DNA of 64,000 bases from Lewinellaceae bacterium. Its GTDB lineage: Bacteria; Bacteroidota; Bacteroidia; Chitinophagales; Saprospiraceae. This document shows positions 1 to 10,626 of this stretch, piece after piece (within the stretch, counting starts at the first letter, position 1; every line of letters starts with the position of its first letter). A program made the position numbers and the translations under genes. The notes below the pieces were generated by a model. It did no database searches and was not told where the DNA came from. It saw only the letters and a program-made list of their open reading frames with translations. The DNA lies in NCBI GenBank assembly GCA_020636405.1, contig JACJXW010000004.1:1922001-1986000 (forward strand), given 5' to 3'.

Positions 1-126
1 TTTTACGACAACCCTGCTCCTAAAGAAGAACGCCCCCCCGGCAGCATATTCCTGGGGAACGCAGAGGAACGCATTTCCTTCCTGCGCAATTACTATATGG
101 CCCTCATGGCCCATTATCAGTTTTGA
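1..126 (+). CDS. C-terminal end of an unknown protein (cut by window edge)
   Basis: An open frame runs from the first base to a TGA at 124-126 and encodes 41 residues ending in NYYMALMAHYQF. No domain is recognisable in so short a tail. It lies on the same strand as the barrel protein that follows, about 80 bases before that protein's likely start, so the two may be co-transcribed. The start and the function are outside the window. Confidence 0.5.
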   Translation, partial: FYDNPAPKEERPPGSIFLGNAEERISFLRNYYMALMAHYQF

Positions 127-205
127 GTTGTATTTTTGCCCGCGTTCGGCCCGGAAGCGCCAGATTCTTCTGGTGCGTATCAAAATGACTGTTATGGCTT
201 ACAAC

Positions 206-1993
206 ATGGATACTATTCGCCTTTTCCTGTTTTCCAGTATGATGGCCCTGTACCTCCCCGCGCTGGTATTCGGGCAGGGCAGCGGGCTGCCGCTGGGCAA
301 CCCCGCCTACCACATCCTGGACCGCCTGGAGATCAAAACGGGACGCCTCACGCCGCACCATTCCTCGCTGAAATACTTCCTGCGCAGCGACGTGGCCGCT
401 TACGCCCTGGGCATCGATACGGCCCTCTTGCCCCTGACGATCCGGGATCGGCGCGACCTGTATTACATCTTCCGGGACAACAACGAGTGGCTCGTCACTT
501 CCCGCTTTCCGACCCGCATCGCCGGCCCGCGGGAGCGTATTTTTTCAGATACGTTCATCACTCAGGTGGAGGCCAGTATGGAGAACCCGCGCTACACGAT
601 CCGCGAAAAGCCCTACCTGGGTTTTCTGTATCCTACCCCCGCCAATATGGTAGAGGTGAACGATAAGTTCTTCCACATCCGGGCCAACCCGTTACTGGAC
701 TTCAAGCTGGCCAAAGAGCAGGACGACAGCGAGCTGATCTTTACCAATCTTAGGGGCGTAGAGCTTCGTTCGGGCATTGACGACCGCATCTACCTCTACT
801 TCAACATCACAGAGACACAGGCCCGCTTCCCGAACTACGTCAACCAGCGTATCCGACAGGACCGGGCCCTGCCGGGGGCGGGGCTTTTCAAAGGCTACCG
901 CAGCCAGATCTTCGACATCACCAACGGTTATGATTACCTCAACGGGCAAGGCTACCTGGCGTTCAACCTTACGCGCCACGTCGGCCTGCAGTTCGGCTAC
1001 GGGCGCAACTTCATCGGCAACGGCTACCGCTCGATGCTGTTGTCCGACTTTTCCAATAACTACCTCTACCTGAAGGCCAACTGGCGGGTGTGGAAGCTGC
1101 ATTACCAGAACCTCTTTCTGGAGCTCGCCGCCCAGTCGAACGCCGGCCTGGGCGCCAACGAGGTGCTGCCCCGCAAGTACATGGCGGCCCACTACCTCAG
1201 TTTCCAGGCCCTTCCCAACCTGAGCTTCGGCATCTTCGAAGGGGTCGTCTTCGACCGGCAGGACGGCGGGTTCGAATTCCAGTATCTCAACCCCGTCATC
1301 CTCTACCGCGCTGTCGAACACGGCCTGGGCAGCCCCGACAACGTGCTCATCGGCCTGGACGCCAAGTGGAATTTCCTGAACCACTTCCAGCTCTACGGCC
1401 AGCTGATGCTCGACGAATTCAAGTTCAGCGAACTGTTCATCGAGCGGCGCGGCTGGTGGGGCAATAAATACGGCCTGCAATTGGGAATGAAGTACATCAA
1501 CGCCTTCGGCCTGGACCACCTCGACCTGCAGGCCGAGTTCAACCAGGCGCGCCCTTACACCTATACGCACCGCGACAGTTCTTCCAGCTATACCCACTAC
1601 AATCAACCACTGGCCCACCCCCTGGGCGCCAACTTCCGGGAGGCCCTGTTCATCGCTCGCTATCAGCCGTTTAAAAAAGTGTGGCTCGAAGGGCGCTTCA
1701 TCCGCGCCGAGTTCGGCGAAGATGCCAATACCCGCCAGAACTGGGGCGGCAATCTGCTCAAATCGCACGACAGCCGCGAGCAGGAGTACGATAACGTGAT
1801 CGGGCAGGGCGTCAACGCCACCACCAACCTGCTGGGGCTGGATGTGAGCTACATGCTGGCTCACAACGTCTGGATCGACCTTCACTATTTCTACCGAAAA
1901 AAGGACAGCGAGGACGACAAGCTGGATGATTCTACGCAGTACTTCGGTGGTGGCGTGCGCATCAATATTGCGAAGCAGCGGATGGATTTTTAG
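206..1993 (+). CDS. Outer-membrane beta-barrel protein, possibly Wzi/RemB-like
   Basis: About 595 residues. I chose the ATG at 206 because it puts a short polar n-region before a hydrophobic segment (LFLFSSMMALYLPALVFG) followed by Q-G, a typical signal peptide; ATGs at 185 and 194 in the same frame are alternatives. The mature part is rich in alternating aromatic/polar strands, and motifs such as LNPVILYRAVEHG and LGLDVSYML resemble Bacteroidota capsule-assembly (Wzi-type) and RemB-like barrels. It ends in a strand-like tail with final Phe, usual for outer-membrane barrels. The family assignment is from memory of motifs and is moderate; outer-membrane location is more certain. Its stop codon overlaps the convergent remnant at 1990. 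Confidence 0.65.
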   Translation: MDTIRLFLFSSMMALYLPALVFGQGSGLPLGNPAYHILDRLEIKTGRLTPHHSSLKYFLRSDVAAYALGIDTALLPLTIRDRRDLYYIFRDNNEWLVTSRFPTRIAGPRERIFSDTFITQVEASMENPRYTIREKPYLGFLYPTPANMVEVNDKFFHIRANPLLDFKLAKEQDDSELIFTNLRGVELRSGIDDRIYLYFNITETQARFPNYVNQRIRQDRALPGAGLFKGYRSQIFDITNGYDYLNGQGYLAFNLTRHVGLQFGYGRNFIGNGYRSMLLSDFSNNYLYLKANWRVWKLHYQNLFLELAAQSNAGLGANEVLPRKYMAAHYLSFQALPNLSFGIFEGVVFDRQDGGFEFQYLNPVILYRAVEHGLGSPDNVLIGLDAKWNFLNHFQLYGQLMLDEFKFSELFIERRGWWGNKYGLQLGMKYINAFGLDHLDLQAEFNQARPYTYTHRDSSSSYTHYNQPLAHPLGANFREALFIARYQPFKKVWLEGRFIRAEFGEDANTRQNWGGNLLKSHDSREQEYDNVIGQGVNATTNLLGLDVSYMLAHNVWIDLHYFYRKKDSEDDKLDDSTQYFGGGVRINIAKQRMDF

Positions 1994-2268
1994 GCGCATC
2001 CAAACAGGATGTCCATTGTGAAGGCGTTTTCGACGAGGCCTATGCTGTGTTTGTTGGGGGGGATCCCAAAGCTGGTGATCAAAGTGAGGAAAACCTGCTT
2101 ACCGGTGTTGGTTACGTCAATAAAGATGGACACTTTGTTTCGTAGGTTTTCCGCATCGGCTTTGGTAAGGCTGACGGCGCCTTTGAGAAATTTCAGTTCG
2201 CAAATATGGATCACCTGGTCATTCCGGCCGATCAGAAGGCCGATCTGAATGCCGGGGCCTATTTGCAA
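1990..2268 (-). pseudogene. C-terminal remnant of an AAA ATPase with PD-(D/E)XK-type tail
   Basis: Reads about 90 residues: IQIGLLIGRNDQVIHICELK, then LTKADAENLRNKVSIF and FLTLITSFGI. This matches the conserved C-terminus of a widespread Bacteroidota ATP-binding protein family whose tail carries a nuclease-like fold with the pattern D/G-L-L-I-x-R-x(5)-I-x-C-E-x-K. There is no ATG; the frame opens at a TTG and a TAG lies two codons upstream, so the ATPase domain (Walker A/B) is missing. I read it as a decayed remnant. Its stop overlaps the stop of the upstream barrel gene. Confidence 0.65.
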
Positions 2269-2376
2269 AGACCTCTATTACGATTACTGGAACGAAGACA
2301 AGCAGGCCTTCACCTACCTGGCCCTGGCCAGCGCGGCCTATCAGCTGGAGCATGTGGAAGCAGGGAGGCGGCGGTA
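2269..2376 (+). pseudogene. Short coding scar, C-terminal fragment of an unknown gene
   Basis: Directly next to the ATPase remnant, the plus strand reads YDYWNEDKQAFTYLALASAA and on to EAGRRR and a TAA at 2374-2376. The composition is protein-like (Trp, Tyr, TPR-like Ala/Leu pattern) but no start is present, because the fragment abuts the minus-strand remnant. Two unrelated gene ends meeting head to tail suggests an old insertion/deletion event. The source gene is not recognised. Confidence 0.35.
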
Positions 2377-2539
2377 ATGCGGAAAATTCTTATATTTATC
2401 CGCAACGAAGCGTGCTTTCTCAAAATGTTTTCTTACCGGATTGCCGATGGCCCTTGTGCCTGCTTTCGGCGGTTGTACCACCAGAAACTGGGGAATGGCG
2501 CTTCTCTGTTTTTTTCTGACCACTAAAAAAGACTGCGCC

Positions 2540-4114
2540 ATGAAGAAACATGCACTAACCGTTTTTCTATTACCCCTTGTTTTTTTGCTCAATGCTCAGC
2601 CTGTTCTGGTCTCCGACTTCAACCCCGGCGGCGCCGACGGTATGAACGAATTTAACTTTCAGGCCCACTACCTGGGCGATCGGATGATCTTTCCGGCTAT
2701 TAGTGCCGATGCTGGTGAGGAACCGGCCGTGCTGGAAGACGGAGAAATGCGCCTGCTCAAGGACATCAACCCCGGCACCGCAGATTCGGCGCCCAGAGAT
2801 TTTATCACCTTCAACGGCCGCCTCTACTTCGTGGCCGATGACGGCCAGAACGGCAGCTCCATCTGGTCTACCGACGGCACCGAGGAGGGCACCGTCCTGG
2901 CCATCGCCCTCAACGGCGCCCCCGGTGCGCGGGCGGAGGGGTTAACGGCTACGGAGGCCTACGGGTTGTTCTTCACCTACGGCGGCACGCTGTACCGAAG
3001 CCCTGACGGCTCGGATGTGGAAGAGGTGTTGAGTGATGTGAATTTCGAGGAAATATATGGGAAAGGCTCGGCCAACTACGCCCTATACGGTGACGGCATC
3101 GCCTTCCTGCGCAAGGCCAACACCACTACGCTGGAGTTGTACGCCTTCAATGGCGTTCTGGTAAAGCTGGGGCAGGATCTGGAGACTTCCTTCACTGCCC
3201 GCGCCTACGGCCTGGGGGAGGTGGCCGGGGGGCTGGTATTCGCCCGTCAGGGCAGCTTAAGCCAGCCCGAGCTGAACGCTACCTTTGCCTACAATGCGGC
3301 ACAGGACACCATCGTCGAAATGCCCATTGGCAAGATTGACCGCTTCCTCAACCTCGACAACCAGCGGCGCATCGGTTTCATCGACAACACCAACACCTTC
3401 TACGCCCTTACTGCTGACCCGCTGGAGGCGGCCGCCCTGGTAGCCGGGGTGGACCCCGGCCTTTCGGGTTCTGCTCCGATAGAACACGCTGTGGCGGTCG
3501 GTAAAACGGTGTTCCACGCCGATTCTCCGGGCAGCTTCAGTGAGTTCGTCGCTATTACCGGGGGTACCGGAGCCTCCACCACCGGCCTGTTGACGACGTC
3601 CAGCCAGCCCTTCCTGTCCAATATGATCGCTTTTGATAAGTACGTCTTTTTCGCCGCCGGCACCCAGAACGGCTTCGATGCCGAGATCTATTACGTAGAT
3701 ACGGAAACCTCCTCCGCCCACAGCATCTATGCCTACCCGGACAATACCGGCACCTACAAGAGCGTACAGCCGGTGGGCGTTCAGAACGGCCGCCTCTATT
3801 TCGCCAGCGCGGTGGACGGAGCGGTAGGGCGGGAGCTCTATTCCATTGAAACCGGCATTGCCGGCCTGTCGGCCAGCAGCTCTGTAGCCGCTCCGGATGA
3901 TGTACGGTTCGAATTTCTGGGCAGCGAATTTGTCGTGCGCGCCGCCGAAAGCCGCCCGGTGCGGGTATCGGTGTACGATGCCGCCGGCCGCCTGCTGCGC
4001 ACCTATCCTACCCGGACGAATGTGGCGGAGCCCGCCGTGCCGGTTAGCGGCCTGCTCTTCTACCAGGTGGAAGGCGAAGGCTGGCGGCTGGTAGGGAAGG
4101 GGGTGCGGCCGTAG
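2540..4114 (+). CDS. T9SS-secreted protein with ELxxTDGTxxGT repeats
   Basis: 524 residues. The ATG at 2540 begins a clear signal peptide (MKKHALTVFLLPLVFLLNAQ). The body contains hyalin-like motifs such as SIWSTDGTEEGTVL and GRELYSIETG, seen in secreted Bacteroidota proteins that carry ELWxTDGTxxGT repeats. The last ~75 residues (RVSVYDAAGRLLRTYP, then GLLFYQVEG) form a short type A T9SS sorting domain. The protein should therefore be exported by Sec, passed through the type IX translocon and attached to or released from the surface. Ligand or function is unknown. It appears monocistronic; 350 bases of non-coding and repeat DNA follow. Confidence 0.75.
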   Translation: MKKHALTVFLLPLVFLLNAQPVLVSDFNPGGADGMNEFNFQAHYLGDRMIFPAISADAGEEPAVLEDGEMRLLKDINPGTADSAPRDFITFNGRLYFVADDGQNGSSIWSTDGTEEGTVLAIALNGAPGARAEGLTATEAYGLFFTYGGTLYRSPDGSDVEEVLSDVNFEEIYGKGSANYALYGDGIAFLRKANTTTLELYAFNGVLVKLGQDLETSFTARAYGLGEVAGGLVFARQGSLSQPELNATFAYNAAQDTIVEMPIGKIDRFLNLDNQRRIGFIDNTNTFYALTADPLEAAALVAGVDPGLSGSAPIEHAVAVGKTVFHADSPGSFSEFVAITGGTGASTTGLLTTSSQPFLSNMIAFDKYVFFAAGTQNGFDAEIYYVDTETSSAHSIYAYPDNTGTYKSVQPVGVQNGRLYFASAVDGAVGRELYSIETGIAGLSASSSVAAPDDVRFEFLGSEFVVRAAESRPVRVSVYDAAGRLLRTYPTRTNVAEPAVPVSGLLFYQVEGEGWRLVGKGVRP

Positions 4115-4282
4115 GGGCGGGGAAACCAGGGTGAGGCTGAGTAAGGCATGGTATGGACGATCTGCCATTCCGGCGGAGATCGGGCCTGGTTTTGCCGGAA
4201 GGCCTCGCCGCTGGTGGTAGCCTGGTGGAAATTGAAGAAAAATAAGGTTCAGAAAAACTAAAATTTTCCGATAATAACGGAT

Positions 4283-4436
4283 TGCGTAGCTGCCTTCGAC
4301 GCTTTTCGGAGGCGCCATTAGGATACCCAAATTTATTTGGGTTCGAAGACGTGTGCAGCAGCGCCTGAAGTGGGATCTACTTCTTCGACGCCAAATAAAT
4401 TTGGCGCACCGAGGTGCACGTCTCGATAGCTACGCA
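4283..4436. repeat. Fold-back (imperfect inverted repeat), MITE-like
   Basis: The outer ends are tgcgtagct (4283-4291) and its reverse complement agctacgca (4428-4436). Inside, each arm holds a small palindrome: acccaaatttatttgggt at 4325-4342 and cgccaaataaatttggcg at 4389-4406; tcgaag follows the left one and cttcga precedes the right one. The whole 154 bp can fold on itself around about 4343-4385. There is no coding content. Part of the right arm recurs in altered form near 61220. Confidence 0.5.
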
Positions 4437-4463
4437 AAACGTTACAATGAGAAGTTTTTGAAA

Positions 4464-4934
4464 ATGAGTGAGCAATACTGGGACAAATGCTGGAGCCTGA
4501 TCACCCCCGAATTCGGTATTGATAATAACGAGCCGGCAGCACTCGATGAAGCATTCTGGGATCAGGCCCTCTCCAATATCAAAGAGGTAGCTGAGGGAAA
4601 TAACTACCTGATCTTTGCCATTCTGTTGCACCGGGAGGAAGAAATAACGGAAGATGCCATCCTGGACCTGTTGTTCTACCATGTGATCAGAAACGAAAGG
4701 GTGTTCCGCTTATTCAGGCGTGACCCGGATAAATACGGAAGTATGCAAAGCTCCTTTACGGCTTCCGGGCTGCTTCATTTGAGGGACTATATTCCAAAAG
4801 AAAAGTATGAGCGTTTAAAAGAAGACATCCATCTTACCGGCATGAAAGACGATCTTTTGCATTGCACCAGAGAGCAGTTGAAAAAGTTGTTTCCCCAGAC
4901 ATTTCATAATTTCCATAAAAGAGGGCATATTTAA
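4464..4934 (+). CDS. Hypothetical soluble protein
   Basis: 156 residues starting MSEQYWDKCWSLITPEFG. An in-frame earlier start exists at 4353, but it would translate the fold-back repeat, so I use the ATG at 4464. Predicted to be mostly helical and charged, with no signal peptide or membrane segment and a basic C-terminus (FHNFHKRGHI). I recognise no family. It is followed after 11 bases by a small membrane protein gene and the two probably form an operon. Confidence 0.6.
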   Translation: MSEQYWDKCWSLITPEFGIDNNEPAALDEAFWDQALSNIKEVAEGNNYLIFAILLHREEEITEDAILDLLFYHVIRNERVFRLFRRDPDKYGSMQSSFTASGLLHLRDYIPKEKYERLKEDIHLTGMKDDLLHCTREQLKKLFPQTFHNFHKRGHI

Positions 4935-4945
4935 ACCTTCATACC

Positions 4946-5260
4946 ATGAGGCCCATTGTGTTCATACTTCTTTATCCGGTGTCGCTAATATTGTTGCTCT
5001 TGCTGGTGTACAATGCTATCGAGGAGCGCCTTTTCTCTCAGGGGATAGCCCGGGGCGCTGCAGCCACCCTATTCGTTTGTTCCCTTCTGGCCTTTGTATG
5101 GGTGATGGTTAGCCTGGTGAGGGCTTTAAGACAACAAAAATGGAGAAGGGCCATCGGCCAGGTGTTTTTTCTGATCCTGTTCGCTTTGCTGGGCAAGGCG
5201 TCCTTCTTTGTGATGATGCTCTACTTTGGGTTGGTGGGTATTTACACTGGAGGGTTCTAA
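4946..5260 (+). CDS. Small hypothetical membrane protein, three TM segments
   Basis: 104 residues with three hydrophobic stretches: about 4-22 (VFILLYPVSLILLLLLVY), 38-60 (AATLFVCSLLAFVWVMVSLV) and 72-98. A basic loop (RALRQQKWRRA) between the second and third is probably cytoplasmic. The start ATG is 11 bases after the preceding stop, so it is likely co-translated with that unknown soluble protein. No family recognised. Confidence 0.6.
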   Translation: MRPIVFILLYPVSLILLLLLVYNAIEERLFSQGIARGAAATLFVCSLLAFVWVMVSLVRALRQQKWRRAIGQVFFLILFALLGKASFFVMMLYFGLVGIYTGGF

Positions 5261-5498
5261 ATACAGTGTCAATTAAATTTTGTGCCGCTCATTCATGCGG
5301 CGATCATCTTGATCGTACGCATCATCGGCACAGCTGCAATCAGCAGGCCGGGAGCAGCTCCAAAACCTTCAGCTCATCACCTGTCCGACATCCACCTCTT
5401 CGAGGTATCCCTTCTCGGTGAAGGCCGGTTGTGGCGCACTTCAAATGTTAAGTTTCCGTAAAATCCACAATTTCCCGGCATTCCTCCCCAAATCCCCT
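5261..5498. other. Intergenic stretch with possible decayed coding sequence
   Basis: No intact gene. On the minus strand short open pieces end in GLLIAAVPMMRTIKMIAA and in EKGYLEEVDVGQVMS, in different frames and each with its own stop. They look like frame-shifted gene tails but are too short to assign. Confidence 0.25.
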
Positions 5499-5506
5499 TA
5501 CCTTTG
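5499..5506 (+). promoter_or_regulatory. Promoter -7 element of the ABC-F gene
   Basis: TACCTTTG fits the Bacteroidota sigma-A -7 consensus TAnnTTTG and is followed by GCGCGC. No good TTG is seen at -33. The block around it (C-rich before, GCGCGC and a TTTGAAA after) closely resembles the block upstream of typA at 50790. Transcription would start near 5513, giving a leader of about 135 nt. Confidence 0.6.
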
Positions 5507-5648
5507 CGCGCTTATTTGAAAGACGGCTGCCTGTCTGAGGCGGGACACCATTGATAGCCAAAAGGTTGCGGATGGCCTTAAGCCATTCCGACTTCCGCTT
5601 TCCGACTTTGTCCAGTGCCAGGCTGATAGCCGAAAAAAAACGCATTCT

Positions 5649-7283
<1,635 letters not shown>

Positions 7284-7536
7284 AGATAGGGAACGAAGGA
7301 CTGATGATGCCTGCAGCCGCGGCTGGCCTTTATTGAAATAGGCAATCTAACCGCATTTCTCGAAGTAATACCTGCTTTCCATATCTTCGATGTTTACATT
7401 TCGGATGGCCGCTAAAAGCGATTGAAATGAAATGGCCGGAAATGCTGCCTATCGGATAGCTGCCTCCCCCGATATTGGGATGCTGGATTAATGGCAAAGG
7501 CTTTTGGGGTGAGGGTTAAAGGCCCGCACTGAGAAT

Positions 7537-7612
7537 CGTTACTTTCATAATCGTTATATTTATAATCATTATAAAAGTAATGATCATAATTGTAATGATT
7601 ATAAACGTAACG
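7537..7612. repeat. Array of 15-bp-period TAATSATTA-like repeats (upstream copy)
   Basis: Between CGTTAC (7537-7542) and GTAACG (7607-7612) lie four near-palindromic cores spaced 15 bp apart: TAATCGTTA, TAATCATTA, TAATGATCA and TAATGATTA. The regular spacing and dyad symmetry look like operator sites for a dimeric DNA-binding protein. A shorter array with the same ends and period lies just downstream of the next gene (10741-10786). Confidence 0.55.
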
Positions 7613-7629
7613 GCCTGGCCCTCGCCCTC

Positions 7630-7722
7630 CAACGTCCCAAACGTCCCAACATCCCAACATCCCAACATCCCAACTTCCAAACGTCCCAACATCCCAACTT
7701 CCCAACTTCCCAACTTCCCAAC
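7630..7722. repeat. Short tandem repeat (cccaacatc/cccaacttc units)
   Basis: About ten 9-10-bp units based on cccaac followed by atc, ttc or gtc. Low-complexity simple repeat in the leader region of the PorE-like gene; no coding or CRISPR features (units too short, no unique spacers). Confidence 0.7.
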
Positions 7723-7848
7723 AATTTTTCTCACATATGAAATAAAAATTATTACATTAGCACATTGTTGCCTGGTTAATAGTGCGTCAAGGAAATTTAT
7801 TTGACACCCTATTAGCCCTCATCTACCCAAATCAACGAATGGTACAAA

Positions 7849-10626
7849 ATGAAAAACACAAACACCTTTAAATTCCTCCAAAACACCTTTTTCTTCATTT
7901 TTCTCACCCTTTCCCTGGCTTCCTGCAGCAGTTTTCCCAAAGCTGTCGGCCTCATCAAACAAGGCGAGGTAAAAAAGGCGGAGCCCCTTTTTCAAAGGTC
8001 GCAAAACCATCGGATATACGGGCCGGGCGCCCGGTTCTACCTGGAAAGGATCAAGATCAACCAGAACCCCAACACCCTCGCCTGGTTGGAGATCAATAAA
8101 ACCTTTTGTCAGCTGGAGGAGGAGGTGGGCCAGTTGCCGGTGCGCCAGATCGTTAAGCTATCCAGGTACGACGCATCGCGGCCGGATATCGTGAAAGCCA
8201 GGGAAAACCTGCAAAAGCGCATCGTCGAGCAGATGTCTATTTATGGTACTGTCCCGGAACTGGTGGCATTGGAGGCCGATCCGGCCTGCTGGCCCGAAGG
8301 AGCGGTCGACACCGTGCGCGCCATTGTCGTCAACAAGAACATCAACCTCAACCAGGAAGTATACGCCACTGAGGCGGATAAGAAGTGGAAAGGCGTTCCT
8401 GCGGTATTGCCTACCGAAGAGCAGATCCGCACCGAGAGAGGCCGGCCGTGCCTGGCGCTGGGTGCGGAGGCCGGCCGGAGCCTCAACTACACAGACGCCA
8501 CCACCATTTCGGAGCGGTACGCGGATGCCGTACTGCCCGCCAATTATTCCAAATTCTGGCAGATCCGGCAGAATATCTGGAGGCTCTTCCAGGAGTACCA
8601 TTCCTACTGCGAAATGGATCGCTTCAAGGCGGAACACCCGGATAACAACATGGCCCAGGATTGCTGGTTCGACAATGCGCAGGACACGCTCTGCCTCGGC
8701 CAGTTGCGCCCATTGCTGGCCTTCCATCGCAACAACCCGCATACCGGCCTGGATAGGTACATTTGTTTGCAGATCCTGTGCCTGTACAATTTCGCGGAAG
8801 ACGCCGATGGCCTCAACCCTGCAGAGCGCAAGCAGGTCGAAGATATAGAGCTGATGTTCAAGATCCAGCATCAGTTGGTGGCTTGTGAGCAGCGGTTCGA
8901 TTCGACAGAACTGATCGCCAAAATCGTTTACCTGGCCAATAAATACCAATACCACGAGCTGGTGTTCGAACTGGCAGTGAAGGCTGCGGATCATTTTGCT
9001 GGCAATGGGCGCCTTGCCCTGGCCCGGGAAGCCTTGGAGGCCTTCCGCCCCTTGTTCCCGGATACGGCAGTGTGTACACCTGCCCTGTATTTCCAGGAGC
9101 GGAAGCAGGAGTGGTTTGACGGTTTTGCTTCCCAGTTGAGCAGGGCTGGCGAGAAGATGGTGTTGCCCGAACCGGCCGCCGCCTGGAATACGGACAGCCA
9201 CGATGAGTACGCCCTCGTCTCCTGGGGAGAAACCGATGAAGTGTTCTTCGTCCGGCAAAACCGGGAAGACGGTACGGCCAAGGTGATGACTTCGAAACGG
9301 AAAGGGCAAGCCTGGACGAAGCCGGCTCCGGTAGCGGAGCTATCGGTTTCTGATGATGTCGTTCCGCTTTCCATCAGCTCCAATGGACGGCTACTGCTTT
9401 TAAGGTCGCAAGGAGAATTAAAGTATGCGCACCGGCCGGATGCCAACCGCCCCTGGTTTGAACCCGTCGCAATGTCTGTACCCGGCCGGTTTGCCGGCAA
9501 CGCCTGGATCTCTCCTGACGATTCCCTGCTGCTTATGGAATATTATGTTACGCCTACCAGTGCGCTGGCCGAGCCGAAAAAGGACCTTGCCGCAGCCCGC
9601 CTGGGAAGTGACGGCAAATATGGAAACGCTATCCCTTTGAGTGAAGTGGTCAACCTGCCCAGGTCCAGCGAAGGAAACCCGGGTATGGCGCTCGGCGGCC
9701 GGTTGTTGTTCTTTACCTCCGACCGCCTCGACGGATTGGGCGGCAAGGACATGTACAGCGTCAAGCTGACAAAACCGCGAGACTGGGAGACGATGGCGGA
9801 ACCGTTGAACCTCGGCCTGCAACTGAATACCGTTTACGAAGACCACGGGCTGACCTACTTTTCCGAGTATACCGGAATGGCGTACTTCCATCGTACCAGG
9901 GAGTGTTCGGATGATATGGACATCTGGCGGTTGAAACTGGGCGCTGAGGTGTTCCCCGAAAATGCGATGCGCCTGGCTGGCCTCGTTGTCGATGAAAACG
10001 GGAAGGCCATCGGAGGCGGGTTCATGGAGTTTACCCCGGATTATCAACTGGATGTCCATTCTCAGCCCATTTCTTCTAAGGGCACCTACACTTACACCGT
10101 TCCCGACAGTACGGAAGTGGTCCGTCTTTTCCCAGAGATCCCCGGCTACTATTCCGAGCGGGACACCACCCACTTTCTGGCCAACGTCGCTAAGGGGGAG
10201 ATCATTCGCGATACCTTCGTGCTCACCTCCTTTGACTATATCCGGCGGAATTACCGGCTCGTGCACAGCACGTTCTTCAACGGGACAGCGCAGTTTGACA
10301 ATCCCAACAAGGCTTACCCCGAACTTACCCGCCTGGCCAGGATCGCTACCCGCATGGGCGCCGAACTTCACCTGGAGGGCCATACCGATGGCTCCGGGCT
10401 GGAATCCGGCAATCAGGAATTGTCCCTCCAGCGCGCCCGGTCGGTCAAGCAGTTCCTGGTTGAGAAATGCGGTTTCGGGCCGGATAAAATATTTGTATAT
10501 GGCTATGGCGAGTCTCGCCCCATTTGCTCCAATGATACGGAGGAGGGCCGGCGCTGCAACCGAAGGGTGGAGGTGGTGTTTAAAATGCCGGTGCTGGAAG
10601 GAAAACGAGCCTCAGCAAGGGAGTGA
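7849..10626 (+). CDS. PorE-like OmpA-family lipoprotein
   Basis: 925 residues. The N-terminus is a lipoprotein signal (hydrophobic run, then LASCSS with the acylated Cys). Next comes a long helical, TPR-like region. A beta-propeller-like segment follows, with PD40-type repeats (LLFFTSDRLDGLGGKDMYSV). A carboxypeptidase-regulatory-like domain begins at about 705 (MRLAGLVVDENGKAIGGG). The last domain is an OmpA peptidoglycan-binding domain (LHLEGHTDGSG, then GYGESRP, at about 800-915). This order matches PorE, the T9SS component that links the outer-membrane ring to peptidoglycan. It may be PorE itself or a paralogue; TPR boundaries are not clear by eye. It is a single gene, bracketed by two operator-like arrays. 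Confidence 0.75.
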   Translation: MKNTNTFKFLQNTFFFIFLTLSLASCSSFPKAVGLIKQGEVKKAEPLFQRSQNHRIYGPGARFYLERIKINQNPNTLAWLEINKTFCQLEEEVGQLPVRQIVKLSRYDASRPDIVKARENLQKRIVEQMSIYGTVPELVALEADPACWPEGAVDTVRAIVVNKNINLNQEVYATEADKKWKGVPAVLPTEEQIRTERGRPCLALGAEAGRSLNYTDATTISERYADAVLPANYSKFWQIRQNIWRLFQEYHSYCEMDRFKAEHPDNNMAQDCWFDNAQDTLCLGQLRPLLAFHRNNPHTGLDRYICLQILCLYNFAEDADGLNPAERKQVEDIELMFKIQHQLVACEQRFDSTELIAKIVYLANKYQYHELVFELAVKAADHFAGNGRLALAREALEAFRPLFPDTAVCTPALYFQERKQEWFDGFASQLSRAGEKMVLPEPAAAWNTDSHDEYALVSWGETDEVFFVRQNREDGTAKVMTSKRKGQAWTKPAPVAELSVSDDVVPLSISSNGRLLLLRSQGELKYAHRPDANRPWFEPVAMSVPGRFAGNAWISPDDSLLLMEYYVTPTSALAEPKKDLAAARLGSDGKYGNAIPLSEVVNLPRSSEGNPGMALGGRLLFFTSDRLDGLGGKDMYSVKLTKPRDWETMAEPLNLGLQLNTVYEDHGLTYFSEYTGMAYFHRTRECSDDMDIWRLKLGAEVFPENAMRLAGLVVDENGKAIGGGFMEFTPDYQLDVHSQPISSKGTYTYTVPDSTEVVRLFPEIPGYYSERDTTHFLANVAKGEIIRDTFVLTSFDYIRRNYRLVHSTFFNGTAQFDNPNKAYPELTRLARIATRMGAELHLEGHTDGSGLESGNQELSLQRARSVKQFLVEKCGFGPDKIFVYGYGESRPICSNDTEEGRRCNRRVEVVFKMPVLEGKRASARE

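Noticed and set aside
692..1999. Long minus-strand open frame opposite the barrel protein
   Set aside because: Val/Glu/Gln-rich nonsense composition, no motifs; the plus-strand gene has a signal peptide and barrel features.
4353..4463. Longer start for the hypothetical gene at 4464
   Set aside because: The extra residues would be encoded by the fold-back repeat; the ATG at 4464 avoids this.
7630..7722. CRISPR-like look of the cccaacatc repeats
   Set aside because: Units are 9-10 bases with no spacers and there is no cas gene; it is a simple tandem repeat.
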